From Thermococcus thermotolerans (GTDB lineage: Archaea > Methanobacteriota_B > Thermococci > Thermococcales > Thermococcaceae): a DNA stretch of 64,000 nt. The translations under genes and the position numbers were made by a program. The stretch is taken from the NCBI RefSeq assembly GCF_024707485.1, contig NZ_CP102602.1:186001-250000 (forward strand), in the 5' to 3' direction. The notes beneath the pieces are model-generated. The model had not been told where the DNA came from. It saw only the letters and a program-made list of their open reading frames with translations, and searched no databases. Below, piece after piece: positions 51,775 through 59,970 of this stretch (positions are counted from its first letter, which is position 1; every line of letters begins with the position of its first letter).

Positions 51775-52749
51775 ATGGAAAATAAAGAGAGCGTCACAGG
51801 CAGCATGCGTGATATTGTGGAAGCCCTGAAAAACAAGTCCCCCAAAGAGCTTCTGAGCTACGCGATATTCAACGAGAGGGAGGAGGCAAAGTACTACTCA
51901 AACCTCGCGGCTAAAGTTGACAGGGCGAGCGTTAAGGCCCTGTTTCTGAAGATGAGCGAGGACAGTAAGGGCCACCACGACTGGCTGTACAGGCTCTTTA
52001 AGAAGATGTATCCCGACGAGGAGCCGGTTAAGGTCGATGCTCCGCCCGTTGAGGTCGCCCCCTTTTACCCCGAATTTGAAAGCGTTGAAGATTACATTTC
52101 GGCACTGAAGTACTGCATGGAGAGCGAGCTGTTTGCGAAGAAGACCTACGAACTCCTGGCGAAGGTTGCCACTGATGAGGAAAGCCGGGCTTTTGCCCTC
52201 AACCTGGCCGCGATGGAGGAGGACCATTACCAGTCGCTCCGCAAGATGTACGAGCTCATACTCTCTCTGGAGGAGCAAGAGATACTTCCGGAAAAGCTCG
52301 GACCCGGGGGATACCTTTTCACGGACGAGCTCAAGGCAAAGTACTTCATCATTGACCTTATGAAAAGCGGGGTTTTACTCTCTGCGGCCGTCAGGGAAAA
52401 GCCCGAAAAATTCCTTGAGATGTTCGATGGAGCGAGTATCCGAGTGGTCTGGATAACCAAGACGGAAGTGGAGGACTCCATCCGGCCGGATGAGATACCC
52501 ATCCTTAAAAAGAGGTTCTGCAGGTTCCTGAAAGAGACCTCCGAAAAGGGCGAAACGGGTGCCGTGTTCCTTCAGAACCTTGGCTACTTAGCGCTTGAAC
52601 TCGGCTTCCGGAACATGATGGACGTTGTCCTCTACCTGAAAGACTGTGCTCTCCTTCACGATGGATACATACTGGCAACAGCGGTTGAAGATGCGTTCAG
52701 TCCGCGCGAGTGGGCACTTCTGACGTCCGAACTTAGAAAGATATCCTGA
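51775..52749 (+). CDS. Ferritin-like (rubrerythrin-type) domain fused to a DUF835-like domain
   Basis: 324 residues. The N-terminal half (residues 20-160) is a four-helix bundle with diiron ligands spaced as in rubrerythrin: FNEREEAKYYSNLA, SEDSKGHHDWLYRL, MESELFAKKTYELLAKVATDEESRAF, EEDHYQSL. The C-terminal half (about 170-324) has VLLSAAVREKPEKFLEMF, VVWITKTEVEDSIRPDEI, GAVFLQNLGYLALELGFRNMMDVVLYLKDCALLHDGYILATAVEDAFSPREWALL, which follows the DUF835 signalling-domain pattern (target line of sight: GYLILE..., ILVPVD...FS.RE..LL). This combination is uncommon. GGAGGTC precedes ATG. Divergent from tatD. Confidence 0.8.
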   Translation: MENKESVTGSMRDIVEALKNKSPKELLSYAIFNEREEAKYYSNLAAKVDRASVKALFLKMSEDSKGHHDWLYRLFKKMYPDEEPVKVDAPPVEVAPFYPEFESVEDYISALKYCMESELFAKKTYELLAKVATDEESRAFALNLAAMEEDHYQSLRKMYELILSLEEQEILPEKLGPGGYLFTDELKAKYFIIDLMKSGVLLSAAVREKPEKFLEMFDGASIRVVWITKTEVEDSIRPDEIPILKKRFCRFLKETSEKGETGAVFLQNLGYLALELGFRNMMDVVLYLKDCALLHDGYILATAVEDAFSPREWALLTSELRKIS

Positions 52750-52995
52750 TCAGAGCTTCCGCGTTTCCCACACCACGGTTCCATTCTTTTTGACAACCCT
52801 GAGGATGCGGTGGTAGGGTATCTGGGCCTCTCCGACGAAGAAGTATCCGTGCCCGAGCTCGATCATCTCAACGGGAATCTTCTTGACATCGCCGTAGGCC
52901 CCGCGGTGCTCGATGACTATGTAGTAGTCGCTCTCATTCTCCCGCGGGTCATACTTTATCTTCGCCAGAACTTCCTTCACCGAGCCCTTCCGCAT
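52750..52995 (-). CDS. DUF504 (UPF0248) family protein
   Basis: 81 residues from ATG 52995, which shares its A with the TGA of the upstream MBL gene (TGATG). Family features are RKGSVKEVLAKIKYDPRE, YYIVIEHRGAYGDVKKIPVEMIE and the end ILRVVKKNGTVVWETR. Small, RNA-binding-like, function unknown. Coupled with the MBL hydrolase. Confidence 0.9.
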   Translation of the reverse strand: MRKGSVKEVLAKIKYDPRENESDYYIVIEHRGAYGDVKKIPVEMIELGHGYFFVGEAQIPYHRILRVVKKNGTVVWETRKL

Positions 52996-53714
52996 CAGAG
53001 CCACCCCAGAAGGCCGTTGATGTTCTCCTCCCACTCCTTGATGACCCAGCCGTGTCCGGGGAGACCGAAGTCAACGTCGTATTTGAGGAGTCTTTCGAGG
53101 CTCTTCTGGAGCTTCCAGCCGTTTCCAGTTGGCAGATCAGTCCTCCCGACAGTACCGTTGAAAAGGGTGTCCCCCGTGAACATAATCCTGGTTTCGCCGT
53201 CATCAAGGTAGAGACAAGAGCTTCCCGCGGTGTGGCCGGGCGTGTGAATCAGCTCCAGCTCCAACGAGCCTATTCTGAGCCTGTCTCCTTCCTTCATATG
53301 AATGTCGACCTTCTGCGGCTTGGACTTCCTCCCGTAGGCGTATGCGAGGATGACGTAGTCGTCTCCCCTTTCAAGAACCTCTGCGGTAGTCTCGTGGGCT
53401 GCGAAGAACACCTCTATCCCTTTCTCCTCCAGCCAGTTCTTCAGGACGTAGTTTCCCCCAACATGGTCGAAGTGCTCGTGGGTGTTGAAGATTACCGCCC
53501 TTCTTATTCCTGTGAGGTGGCCCTCCCTTTCCCAGATCTGGGCGTAGGCGTGCCAGTTGACGCCTGTGCCGGTGTCTATTATTAGGGCATCCTCTCCACT
53601 TCTCACCAGGTATACGTTGGAATCCCACCCGATGCCTCGGAGCATCACGGTATGAGGGGGAACCTCAACCGGCACCAGTTCCCGCGGGAACTCCTCGATG
53701 GAGCTTATCTTCAT
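52995..53714 (-). CDS. Metallo-beta-lactamase-fold hydrolase
   Basis: 239 residues. Zinc motif FNTHEHFDHVGGNYVLKN, LIHTPGHTAGSSCLYLDDG, IMFTGDTLFNGTVGRTDLP and the closing GLPGHGWV. The pattern fits glyoxalase II-like or general MBL hydrolases acting on thioesters or esters. GGAGGTGAG precedes ATG 53714. Transcribed from the shared divergent promoter near 53830 with a GC-rich leader of about 90 bases; DUF504 follows. Confidence 0.88.
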   Translation of the reverse strand: MKISSIEEFPRELVPVEVPPHTVMLRGIGWDSNVYLVRSGEDALIIDTGTGVNWHAYAQIWEREGHLTGIRRAVIFNTHEHFDHVGGNYVLKNWLEEKGIEVFFAAHETTAEVLERGDDYVILAYAYGRKSKPQKVDIHMKEGDRLRIGSLELELIHTPGHTAGSSCLYLDDGETRIMFTGDTLFNGTVGRTDLPTGNGWKLQKSLERLLKYDVDFGLPGHGWVIKEWEENINGLLGWL

Positions 53715-53753
53715 GATCTCACCTCCAAGGGGGCTCGAGGGGGGACCGCTTCT

Positions 53754-53804
53754 TCATCTCGGGGGGAGCGAGTCCCCGTCAGGAGGGATGAATCTCTTCA
53801 TCGC
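53754..53804 (-). promoter_or_regulatory. GC-rich leader with box C/D-like and hairpin elements
   Basis: On the minus strand the leader begins near 53805 with GCGATGA (53804-53798), folds GATGAA/TTCATC (53802-53797 with 53792-53787), then shows CTGA (53782-53779), a stem GGGGA/TCCCC and GAGATGA (53760-53754). CTGA, stem, GAUGA is the layout of a kink-turn as in box C'/D'. A terminal D box is not visible. It is either a regulatory leader or chance GC-rich structure. Confidence 0.35.
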
Positions 53805-53824
53805 CCCATTGAATTAAGCGGGGA

Positions 53825-53834
53825 GGTTTATAAA
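53825..53834. promoter_or_regulatory. Palindromic TATA box serving both divergent genes
   Basis: GTTTATAAAC is self-complementary, so TBP can be used in both directions. It lies about 35 bases before the M20 ATG (53866) and predicts a minus-strand start near 53805 for the MBL operon. Confidence 0.55.
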
Positions 53835-53865
53835 CTCAATCGCAAAAGCTCATTAGGTGACCCAA

Positions 53866-54918
53866 ATGAAGACCGAACGCGCGAAGGAGATACTCCTTCA
53901 GCTCTTGAAGATACCCTCCCCCTCTGGAGGAGAAGACAGGATAATGCTCCACATCATGGAGTTTCTCCACAGGTTGAACTACGATGTCCACATCGAGAGC
54001 GACGGTGAGATAATAGATCTGGTCGTAAACCCTGAGGCAGACCTCTTCTACGAGGTTCACGTGGACACGATTCCTATGAGGGCCAAGCCCTTCTTGAGGG
54101 GCAACATCGTCTATGGAACGGGTGCGAGCGATATCAAGGGAGGGGCTGCCGCCATACTCCTAATGCTTGAGAACCTGCGCAAGGAAGGGAAGGAACTCAA
54201 CGTCGGCATCGTCTTCGTCAGCGACGAGGAACACGGTGGAAGAGGAAGCGCCCTCTTCATGGAGAGGTATAAACCAAAGATGGCCGTTGTCCTTGAGCCG
54301 ACCGACTTGGAGGTTCACATCGCCCACGCCGGCAACATCGAGGCCTACTTTGAGGTGGACGGCAAAGAAGCCCACGGTGCCTGTCCGGAGAGCGGTGTCA
54401 ACGCCATCGAGGAGGCCTACAAGATGCTGGAGGAGATGAAGAACCTCGAACCATTCAAGAGAAAGGGCAAGTACTTCGACCCCCACATCGGCATCCAGGA
54501 GCTGGTCTGCGAGAACCCGGTCTATCTAATCCCCGCGCTCTGCAAGGGGAGGCTTGAGGCGAGGCTTTTGCCCGACCAGGAAGTTGAGGACATACTCGAC
54601 CTGCTCGACCCAATATTCGACGAGTACACGCTGAAGTACGAGTACACGGAGATATGGGACGGCTACGAGCTTGAGCCGGACGAGGAAATAGTCCAGCTGG
54701 CGAAGAAGGCGATGGAGGTTACCGACATAGACGAGTTCGGCGGAATGCGGAGCTGGACGGACGCCATAAACTTCATGTACAACGGGACGAGGACGATAGT
54801 CTTCGGGCCGGGCAACCTCGACATATCGCACACCAAGAACGAGCACATCGACGTGAGGGATGTTGTCACTGCCAGCGAGTTTTTGAAGGCCCTGAACGAG
54901 ATTTACGGGAAGGGCTGA
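53866..54918 (+). CDS. M20-family metallopeptidase/deacylase (ArgE/DapE/LysK type)
   Basis: 350 residues from ATG 53866 (GGTGACC upstream). Dinuclear zinc peptidase: LLKIPSPSGGED, YEVHVDTIP (His and Asp ligands), GTGASDIKGGAAAIL (bridging Asp), FVSDEEHGGRGS (catalytic Glu and Glu ligand), LEPTDLEVHIAHAGNIEA, lid domain (EAHGACPESGVNAIEE), and the final His in ISHTKNEHIDVRDVV. It could hydrolyse N-acyl amino acids, including LysW-linked substrates in lysine/arginine biosynthesis, but no lysW neighbours are present. The gene ends before a strong hairpin. Confidence 0.9.
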   Translation: MKTERAKEILLQLLKIPSPSGGEDRIMLHIMEFLHRLNYDVHIESDGEIIDLVVNPEADLFYEVHVDTIPMRAKPFLRGNIVYGTGASDIKGGAAAILLMLENLRKEGKELNVGIVFVSDEEHGGRGSALFMERYKPKMAVVLEPTDLEVHIAHAGNIEAYFEVDGKEAHGACPESGVNAIEEAYKMLEEMKNLEPFKRKGKYFDPHIGIQELVCENPVYLIPALCKGRLEARLLPDQEVEDILDLLDPIFDEYTLKYEYTEIWDGYELEPDEEIVQLAKKAMEVTDIDEFGGMRSWTDAINFMYNGTRTIVFGPGNLDISHTKNEHIDVRDVVTASEFLKALNEIYGKG

Positions 54919-54948
54919 ACCCCCGTACATACTCAACCTTTTTAAGCA

Positions 54949-55017
54949 GGACCCCCCACCGGTAACTGGTGGGGGGCCAAATTTTCGTCGAAGCGTTATC
55001 AGGTGCATATCACCTGA
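54949..55017 (+). other. Hairpin-rich spacer, possible structured RNA or terminator
   Basis: A perfect 9-bp stem CCCCCCACC/GGTGGGGGG with loop GGTAACT (54952-54976) extends by GG/CC across a bulged A. A second stem TCAGGTG-CATAT-CACCTGA lies at 54999-55017. TATA-like CTTTTTAAG (54938-54946) sits about 25 bases before the first stem. No T-run follows the first stem. Both could be in the leader of the next gene or an independent small RNA. Confidence 0.5.
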
Positions 55018-55025
55018 GCCCTTCC

Positions 55026-55355
55026 ATGACTGCTCTTTTGATGTTGGAAACGTTTATCTTTTCCAGCGCCGTAGTTGAATGGGTGGTGGGCTTGTCGCTT
55101 CTGGCATTGAGGGGAATGTTCATCTTCGGAGGGAAAAAGGAGAAATCAAGCAAAGAAAAGGAAACTGCGGTCCCGAAGAGCTTGAGAGATAAGGTAAGAA
55201 TAGTAGTAATGCACCACGGAAAGGGGTTGTATTACCTGCTCAGCCGCGCAACGCCGGAACAGGACGTTGCCAAGATTGCGAAGATTCTGGATCACAACCC
55301 GCAGATAGGTCAACCGAATGCAACACAATGGTCCGAATACAAAAAAATACGTTGA
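55026..55355 (+). CDS. N-terminal part of an unknown membrane-anchored protein (split by an A7 run)
   Basis: 109 residues from ATG 55026. A hydrophobic N terminus (LLMLETFIFSSAVVEWVVGLSLLALRGMF) is followed by a Lys-rich linker and helical soluble part (ATPEQDVAKIAKILDHNPQIGQPNATQWSEYKKIR). Near its end the frame crosses seven A (55341-55347); dropping one A joins it smoothly to the next frame (SEYKK-YVDEATPEEK). The two are likely one gene. A GTG at 54969 would lengthen it but runs through the hairpin. No family recognised. Confidence 0.5.
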   Translation: MTALLMLETFIFSSAVVEWVVGLSLLALRGMFIFGGKKEKSSKEKETAVPKSLRDKVRIVVMHHGKGLYYLLSRATPEQDVAKIAKILDHNPQIGQPNATQWSEYKKIR

Positions 55356-56067
55356 CGAGGCAACGCCGGAGGAAAAAATAATAGCTGTTCACTATCCTTT
55401 GCTCCACGCGTTCCTTGCGGTGGCAATGGCGTACCATACGGGTGTTCACAGCAAACGATCTGCTGACGCCGTGGAAGGCCTACTGAATGCACTATACACA
55501 AACAGGAGAGATTATGCTTATATCAAACAGAACTACAAGCAGCTCGCGGAAGCACTTGCATATCAGGCTGCAAAGAGAAAAATCACCGCTGATCCTGAAA
55601 AAACTGCGAAAGTAATGGAAAATGCGTTCGAGAAGACGTTCAAAATCATAGATAAGTTACTCCCAGAAGTAAATGAAAAGAACCTCGAGATACTTGGGAG
55701 GACAATACATAAACACACCGACGACCCCTTCGTCGTTCTCCGGAACGCAGGCATCGACATAGAGCCAGAACTGGAGGAGTTCAGGCAGTTCCTGGCGGAG
55801 ATCAGCGGGAAGAAGATAGAACCGGCAAAATCGGTCCATCCTTCCTTGGGGGACTCCGAATTCCCGCCCGAGGTCCTCGCCGTGGCAAAGGCCCTCGAAT
55901 TCTCGGACTTCTCAAAGGGCGCGATGAAAAAGGCTGAAGAAGAGCTCCTGAAGCTCATCGACCTTTTCATCGAAGAGAACAACGCTCAGGCTCTGTTCCA
56001 CGCGGTCAAGCTCCTCAGGCTTGTCCAGAAGGGGAACGTGGAGGGGATTAAAAGGTTCGGAGGCTGA
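55318..56067 (+). CDS. Uncharacterised helical protein (C-terminal part of the split gene)
   Basis: 249 residues if read from ATG 55318; more likely the continuation of the preceding frame from about 55348. Helical throughout: LLHAFLAVAMAYHTGVHSKRSADAVEGLL, YKQLAEALAYQAAKRKI, AFEKTFKIIDKLLPEVNEKNLEILGR, and at the end ALEFSDFSKGAMKKAEEELLKLIDLF and ALFHAVKLLRLVQKGNVEGIKRF. The last 65 residues match the pattern of the unknown protein at 41110-42018. Convergent overlap of 20 bases with the following ATPase. Its 5' half is AT-rich. Confidence 0.6.
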   Translation: MQHNGPNTKKYVDEATPEEKIIAVHYPLLHAFLAVAMAYHTGVHSKRSADAVEGLLNALYTNRRDYAYIKQNYKQLAEALAYQAAKRKITADPEKTAKVMENAFEKTFKIIDKLLPEVNEKNLEILGRTIHKHTDDPFVVLRNAGIDIEPELEEFRQFLAEISGKKIEPAKSVHPSLGDSEFPPEVLAVAKALEFSDFSKGAMKKAEEELLKLIDLFIEENNAQALFHAVKLLRLVQKGNVEGIKRFGG

Positions 56068-57130
56068 ACCTGAGAACGGCCTTCCTGAGCGGCCTTTCGG
56101 GAATTACATAACGGCCCCTTCTTGGGCGGAGAAGCAAACCCGCATCCACGAGGTTTCTTAGTATGTTCTTTATTCTCACCTCCGAGAGCCCGAGAACTGC
56201 CTTTACCTCGGTTATTATCTCCTCCGTGCTCGTTCCAGAGGAAGGTCCCTTGGCAACCCTCTTGAGCGCGACGATGTAGCCCGGGGAATGGTATATCCGG
56301 ATAAAGTTTCTCAGGTCCTCACTCCAAAGCCTGACCGCGTAGTTCATGGTCTCCTCAAGGGCCCGGGAATGGGGCAGGCCCTTTGTCCTCAGTTTCCCGT
56401 AGTACGCGAGAAATCCAGGAACCCCCGAGAGTTCGGTGGCGGCTTCTCTCAGCTCCTCTGGTTCAGCGCTGGGCAGGCCCCGTCTTAGGTACTCAAAACC
56501 TTCCTCGGCGTTCCAGCGTTCTATGTTGATTCTCTCCACATACCTGGCAAAGAAAGGCTTCTCCCCGCTTGGGTTTATCACCCTTTCAAGGAGGCCTGGC
56601 ATTGAACCAGTGAGAACAACGGAAATGTTTTCGAATGAGTCTGAGATCGTCTGGAGCAATCCGAGCATGTTTAGGGGTGTGAATCGTGGAAGAACCTGGG
56701 CTTCATCAAAAACGATTATGGTTTTTGTTCCCTTTTTGTTTAGAAACCTTAAGAGGCCCAAAAACGCGTTCTGGAACTCCACGATGCTCCCCGGGCGGAC
56801 GTCCATTTTGACGATACCCAAGTTCAATAAAGCCGAATACTCAAGTTTTCTCTGGGGAATCCTGAGTTTGACTGGTGTCAGCTCTGTATAGCTTATTGCT
56901 TCCCGCCCCATCCCAAAAGCAAGGTCGTAGTACAGATAGTAAAATCTCGAACCGTACTTGTTCAGGAAAACGTTTATGACGCTGGTCTTTCCCACCCGTC
57001 TGGGCCCGAGAACCGCCACAAACTCCCCGTTCTGGGTAGCTCCCCAAAGCATCTCAATGGCTCTCTTATGTGCCTCACCAAACAGTTCCTCCTCTTTTCT
57101 CACGGGCCGTGTGCTGAACAACGTAAACAC
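56048..57130 (-). CDS. Archaeal AAA ATPase (ATPase_2 family) with C-terminal winged helix
   Basis: 360 residues from GTG 57130. Walker A AVLGPRRVGKTSVINVF near 40, Walker B TIIVFDEAQVLPRFTP near 148, sensor VVLTGSMPGLLERVINPSGEKPFFARYVE near 180, lid LSGVPGFLAYYGKLR, and a C-terminal winged helix (STEEIITEVKAVLGLSEVRIKNILRNLVDAGLLLRPRRGRYVIPERPLRKA). Lacks the DUF234 nuclease-like end. Function unknown; the family is expanded in Thermococcales. No ribosome-binding site; TATA-like TTATTTAAGTA lies about 30 bases upstream. Confidence 0.9.
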   Translation of the reverse strand: MFTLFSTRPVRKEEELFGEAHKRAIEMLWGATQNGEFVAVLGPRRVGKTSVINVFLNKYGSRFYYLYYDLAFGMGREAISYTELTPVKLRIPQRKLEYSALLNLGIVKMDVRPGSIVEFQNAFLGLLRFLNKKGTKTIIVFDEAQVLPRFTPLNMLGLLQTISDSFENISVVLTGSMPGLLERVINPSGEKPFFARYVERINIERWNAEEGFEYLRRGLPSAEPEELREAATELSGVPGFLAYYGKLRTKGLPHSRALEETMNYAVRLWSEDLRNFIRIYHSPGYIVALKRVAKGPSSGTSTEEIITEVKAVLGLSEVRIKNILRNLVDAGLLLRPRRGRYVIPERPLRKAVLRFSLRTF

Positions 57131-57183
57131 CCATATACAAGTATTGGGGCGATACTTAAATAACTTTTGGTATTGGTAACCCG

Positions 57184-59949
57184 TTAGTCGTCTCCGTCTT
57201 CCTTCTTCTTATCCACCCAGAAGCGCCTCGTCCTTATGAACTGTCTCTCCCGCTCCATGAGGGCGACGAGGAGGGCATCTCCCTTGTACTGCGCCAGAAT
57301 CCGAGCGGCTGTATCCGGACCGGTCCCGTAGCTGGCCAGTGCTAAGACGGCCTCAAAGCCGTAGCTGTCAACTAAATCGGCAGCTTTCAACAGCTTCCTA
57401 TAAACCCTCTCCTCCTTCCTCTCCAGCGGCTTTCCGTGCCGGACCTTCTCAAGCACCGGGAGGAACTCCTCGGCATCTATTGGGTGGGCAACGGCGAGCA
57501 TCTTCGAGCCGCAGCGCGGACACTGCCTCAGCCCTATGTTCTGAAGCCTCGTCACTTTTGTCTTCGAGTGCCATCCGCAGTTTGTACACACCAGAACGAC
57601 CTCGTGGTCGAGCAGTCTCTTCCTGAACAGCTCCAGTACCTCGTCCCTTTCCAGGACGCCAGAGAGCAGGAACTCACCGCCAACGGTCATGTTCAGCCTT
57701 GCGAGCGTTGAAGGCTCTTTCCTTAAGGATGTCTTCACCCTCATCGTGCCCCTTTTGAGCATCTCAAGGATCAGCTCGCCCCTCTTCACATCGACCTTAT
57801 CGTGGTACAGCTCGTTGAGGGTCTCCCGCTCAATAACCGTCCCCTCGAAGAGCCTCTCCACGCGCCTTATCTTCGCGTCCCTCCTCAAAGCCCCGAACCG
57901 CTTCGCCACGTTCAGCATCCTCCAGCGGTAGGCGTGGGAGTCCCTGAGGGCTCTCGCCACTATGAACTCCAGAGTTTCGGGCTCATGATAGAGGTAGCCC
58001 TTAACCTCCTCCGGGTTCAGCTGGAAGGGAGTCTTGAAGACGACTGCGTGGGCCTGTGCTCTAACCGAGAAGACCCTGCCGTAGCGCAGAATCAGAAATG
58101 AGTGGACCAGCCTTCCGAGGGCTTCGTTAGCTCGGTTTCCAAAGTCGGCGTGGATGACGAGCGCCTTGGGCGTGCTCTCGACAACGATGTCGCGGTCGGT
58201 TGAGAAAATCTCTCCCTTTATTTCTTCGAAGGCCCTCCTCAGCTCTTCCTCGCTGAACTCGACCCCCTCCAGAAGCTCGAGCGCCTTCTTGAAGTTGAAA
58301 GCCAACTCTCTCTTCAGCCTACCGACGTCGAGGGCAACGCTGAAGGGAACGGGAATCATCTCGCCCTCCCAGCTCGGTATCGCACTCTCCAGGCTCTTGC
58401 TCTCGCGGACCTTCAAAAGCCTTGCCTCGTCATCGATTTTAAGCACTATCCAGCTCCGCCCGTTCATCACGAAGTCCATGCCCTCCTCCAGGTCCATGAC
58501 GAACCTCTCATCGAGGCGGCCGATGATGTGCCCGCTTCCAGCATCGAAGACCCTCCACGAGACCTCGTCCGGTATCGTCGAGAGGTTCTCGTAGTAGTAC
58601 TGGAAGGCCCCTCTCCTCAGGTAGAGCAGGCCGCTCTCCTCGTCATAGCCTGCCAGCCGGGCATCCTCCAAAACACGGAGAACGTCGAGATAGTCTCCCC
58701 AGCTCAAATCCCTGTAAACGTAGGCCCGCCTCGCTATCTCGTAGGGCCTCTCGCGCGGGAGTTTCTTGTACTCGATGAGCAGGCCGACGACGAAGTGCCC
58801 CAAAACGTCCAGACCTCCAATCGGCTCGACGGCCTCAAAGCGCCCTTCAAGGGCGTGCTTCGCTATGATCAAACTCTGGAGGTAGTCCTCAACGTTGGAG
58901 GTGATCACGTAGGCCTCGCTGGTTTCACCGATGCGGTGCTTTGCCCTGCCGACGCGCTGAACCAAGCGGTTCACCTGCCTTGGACTCATGTACTGGATCA
59001 CAACGTCAACGTCGCCTATGTCTATACCCAGCTCCATCGAGGAGGTGCATATCAGGGCCCTGATTTTCCCTTCCTTGAGGGCCTTCTCTGCCGCTATTCG
59101 GGCCTCTTTGGAAAGTGAGCCGTGGTGGACCTCGACCGACTTCCCCCATGCTTTCAGCCGGTGGGCAAGGATTTCGGCGAACTGCCTTGTGTTGGTGAAT
59201 ATCAGCGCCTTTCCATGCCTCTCGACTATACTCCAGAGGAGCCTCAGCCTCGCCGCTATCTCAGGGGAAAGGCTCAGCTCCCGGCCGAGCTTCTCGTCCT
59301 CTTCCGTAGGGGATGGATACAGCACGTGGAAGCGATATCGCTTTTTCCAGCTCGGCTTCACTATAGTATCAGCTTTCAGCCACTCCCTCACCTCGTCCTC
59401 GTTGCCCACCGTTGCCGTCATTCCGATTCTCCTGAAATCGGCTATCTCCTCCAGCCTTTCCAGCCCAAGAAGGAGTTGGGCGCCTCGTTTGTTATCCACC
59501 AGCTCAGCTATCTCGTCCACTATCACGAACTTAACGTTCTCGAGGTGCTTCCTGAGGGACTTGACGGTCAGAATCACGCCGAGGGTTTCGGGGGTTATGA
59601 TGAGCATCTGAGGCGGATTTTTCGTCTGCTTCGCCTTTCTGTAAGCTGAAGTGTCGCCGTGCCTGACCTCAACCGTTATTCCGAGCTTTCTCCCCCACCA
59701 TTCAAGTCTCTCAAGCAAGTCCCTGTTGAGTGCCTTGAGCGGCGCGATGTAGAGTGCAGAGATTGGTTTGAGTCCCTCCTCAAGGATTTCGTTGAAGACG
59801 GGTAGAACAGCTGCCCCGGTTTTGCCGGAACCGGTGGGGGCGATGATTAGAACGCTCTTTCCCGAGCTAACCTCCTTAAACGCGTCCTGCTGGAGTCTAT
59901 TGAGCCTCCCGAAGCGCTCCCTGATGGCCTTCTTAAGGAGGAGGTGCAT
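57184..59949 (-). CDS. lhr: Lhr-type superfamily 2 helicase
   Basis: About 921 residues from ATG 59949. RecA1: RLNRLQQDAFKEV (Q motif), APTGSGKTGA (motif I, near 38), FVIVDEIAELVDNKRGAQL (motif II), IGMTATVGN (motif III). RecA2: ALIFTNTRQFAEILAHRL, CTSSMELGIDIGDVDVVIQY (motif V), RLVQRVGRAKHR (motif VI). Winged helix and Lhr core follow, then a four-Cys zinc motif near 785 (CTNCGW, CPRCGS) and a C-terminal helical domain. Unwinds DNA or DNA-RNA hybrids in repair or RNA metabolism. The Cys motif may place it in the aLhr1 group. Confidence 0.93.
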   Translation of the reverse strand: MHLLLKKAIRERFGRLNRLQQDAFKEVSSGKSVLIIAPTGSGKTGAAVLPVFNEILEEGLKPISALYIAPLKALNRDLLERLEWWGRKLGITVEVRHGDTSAYRKAKQTKNPPQMLIITPETLGVILTVKSLRKHLENVKFVIVDEIAELVDNKRGAQLLLGLERLEEIADFRRIGMTATVGNEDEVREWLKADTIVKPSWKKRYRFHVLYPSPTEEDEKLGRELSLSPEIAARLRLLWSIVERHGKALIFTNTRQFAEILAHRLKAWGKSVEVHHGSLSKEARIAAEKALKEGKIRALICTSSMELGIDIGDVDVVIQYMSPRQVNRLVQRVGRAKHRIGETSEAYVITSNVEDYLQSLIIAKHALEGRFEAVEPIGGLDVLGHFVVGLLIEYKKLPRERPYEIARRAYVYRDLSWGDYLDVLRVLEDARLAGYDEESGLLYLRRGAFQYYYENLSTIPDEVSWRVFDAGSGHIIGRLDERFVMDLEEGMDFVMNGRSWIVLKIDDEARLLKVRESKSLESAIPSWEGEMIPVPFSVALDVGRLKRELAFNFKKALELLEGVEFSEEELRRAFEEIKGEIFSTDRDIVVESTPKALVIHADFGNRANEALGRLVHSFLILRYGRVFSVRAQAHAVVFKTPFQLNPEEVKGYLYHEPETLEFIVARALRDSHAYRWRMLNVAKRFGALRRDAKIRRVERLFEGTVIERETLNELYHDKVDVKRGELILEMLKRGTMRVKTSLRKEPSTLARLNMTVGGEFLLSGVLERDEVLELFRKRLLDHEVVLVCTNCGWHSKTKVTRLQNIGLRQCPRCGSKMLAVAHPIDAEEFLPVLEKVRHGKPLERKEERVYRKLLKAADLVDSYGFEAVLALASYGTGPDTAARILAQYKGDALLVALMERERQFIRTRRFWVDKKKEDGDD

Positions 59950-59970
59950 GGTGGAAAAAGGTATGGGAAG

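Noticed and set aside
53740-53810. Fluoride riboswitch in the MBL leader (GGGCGATGA start)
   Set aside because: The start resembles crcB RNAs, but the conserved AAAC segment and the pairing of the 3' CUGAUG region are missing, and the downstream gene is not a fluoride exporter.
53851-53870. GTG 53857 as the M20 peptidase start
   Set aside because: It is part of the GGTGACC ribosome-binding site; the ATG at 53866 has proper spacing.
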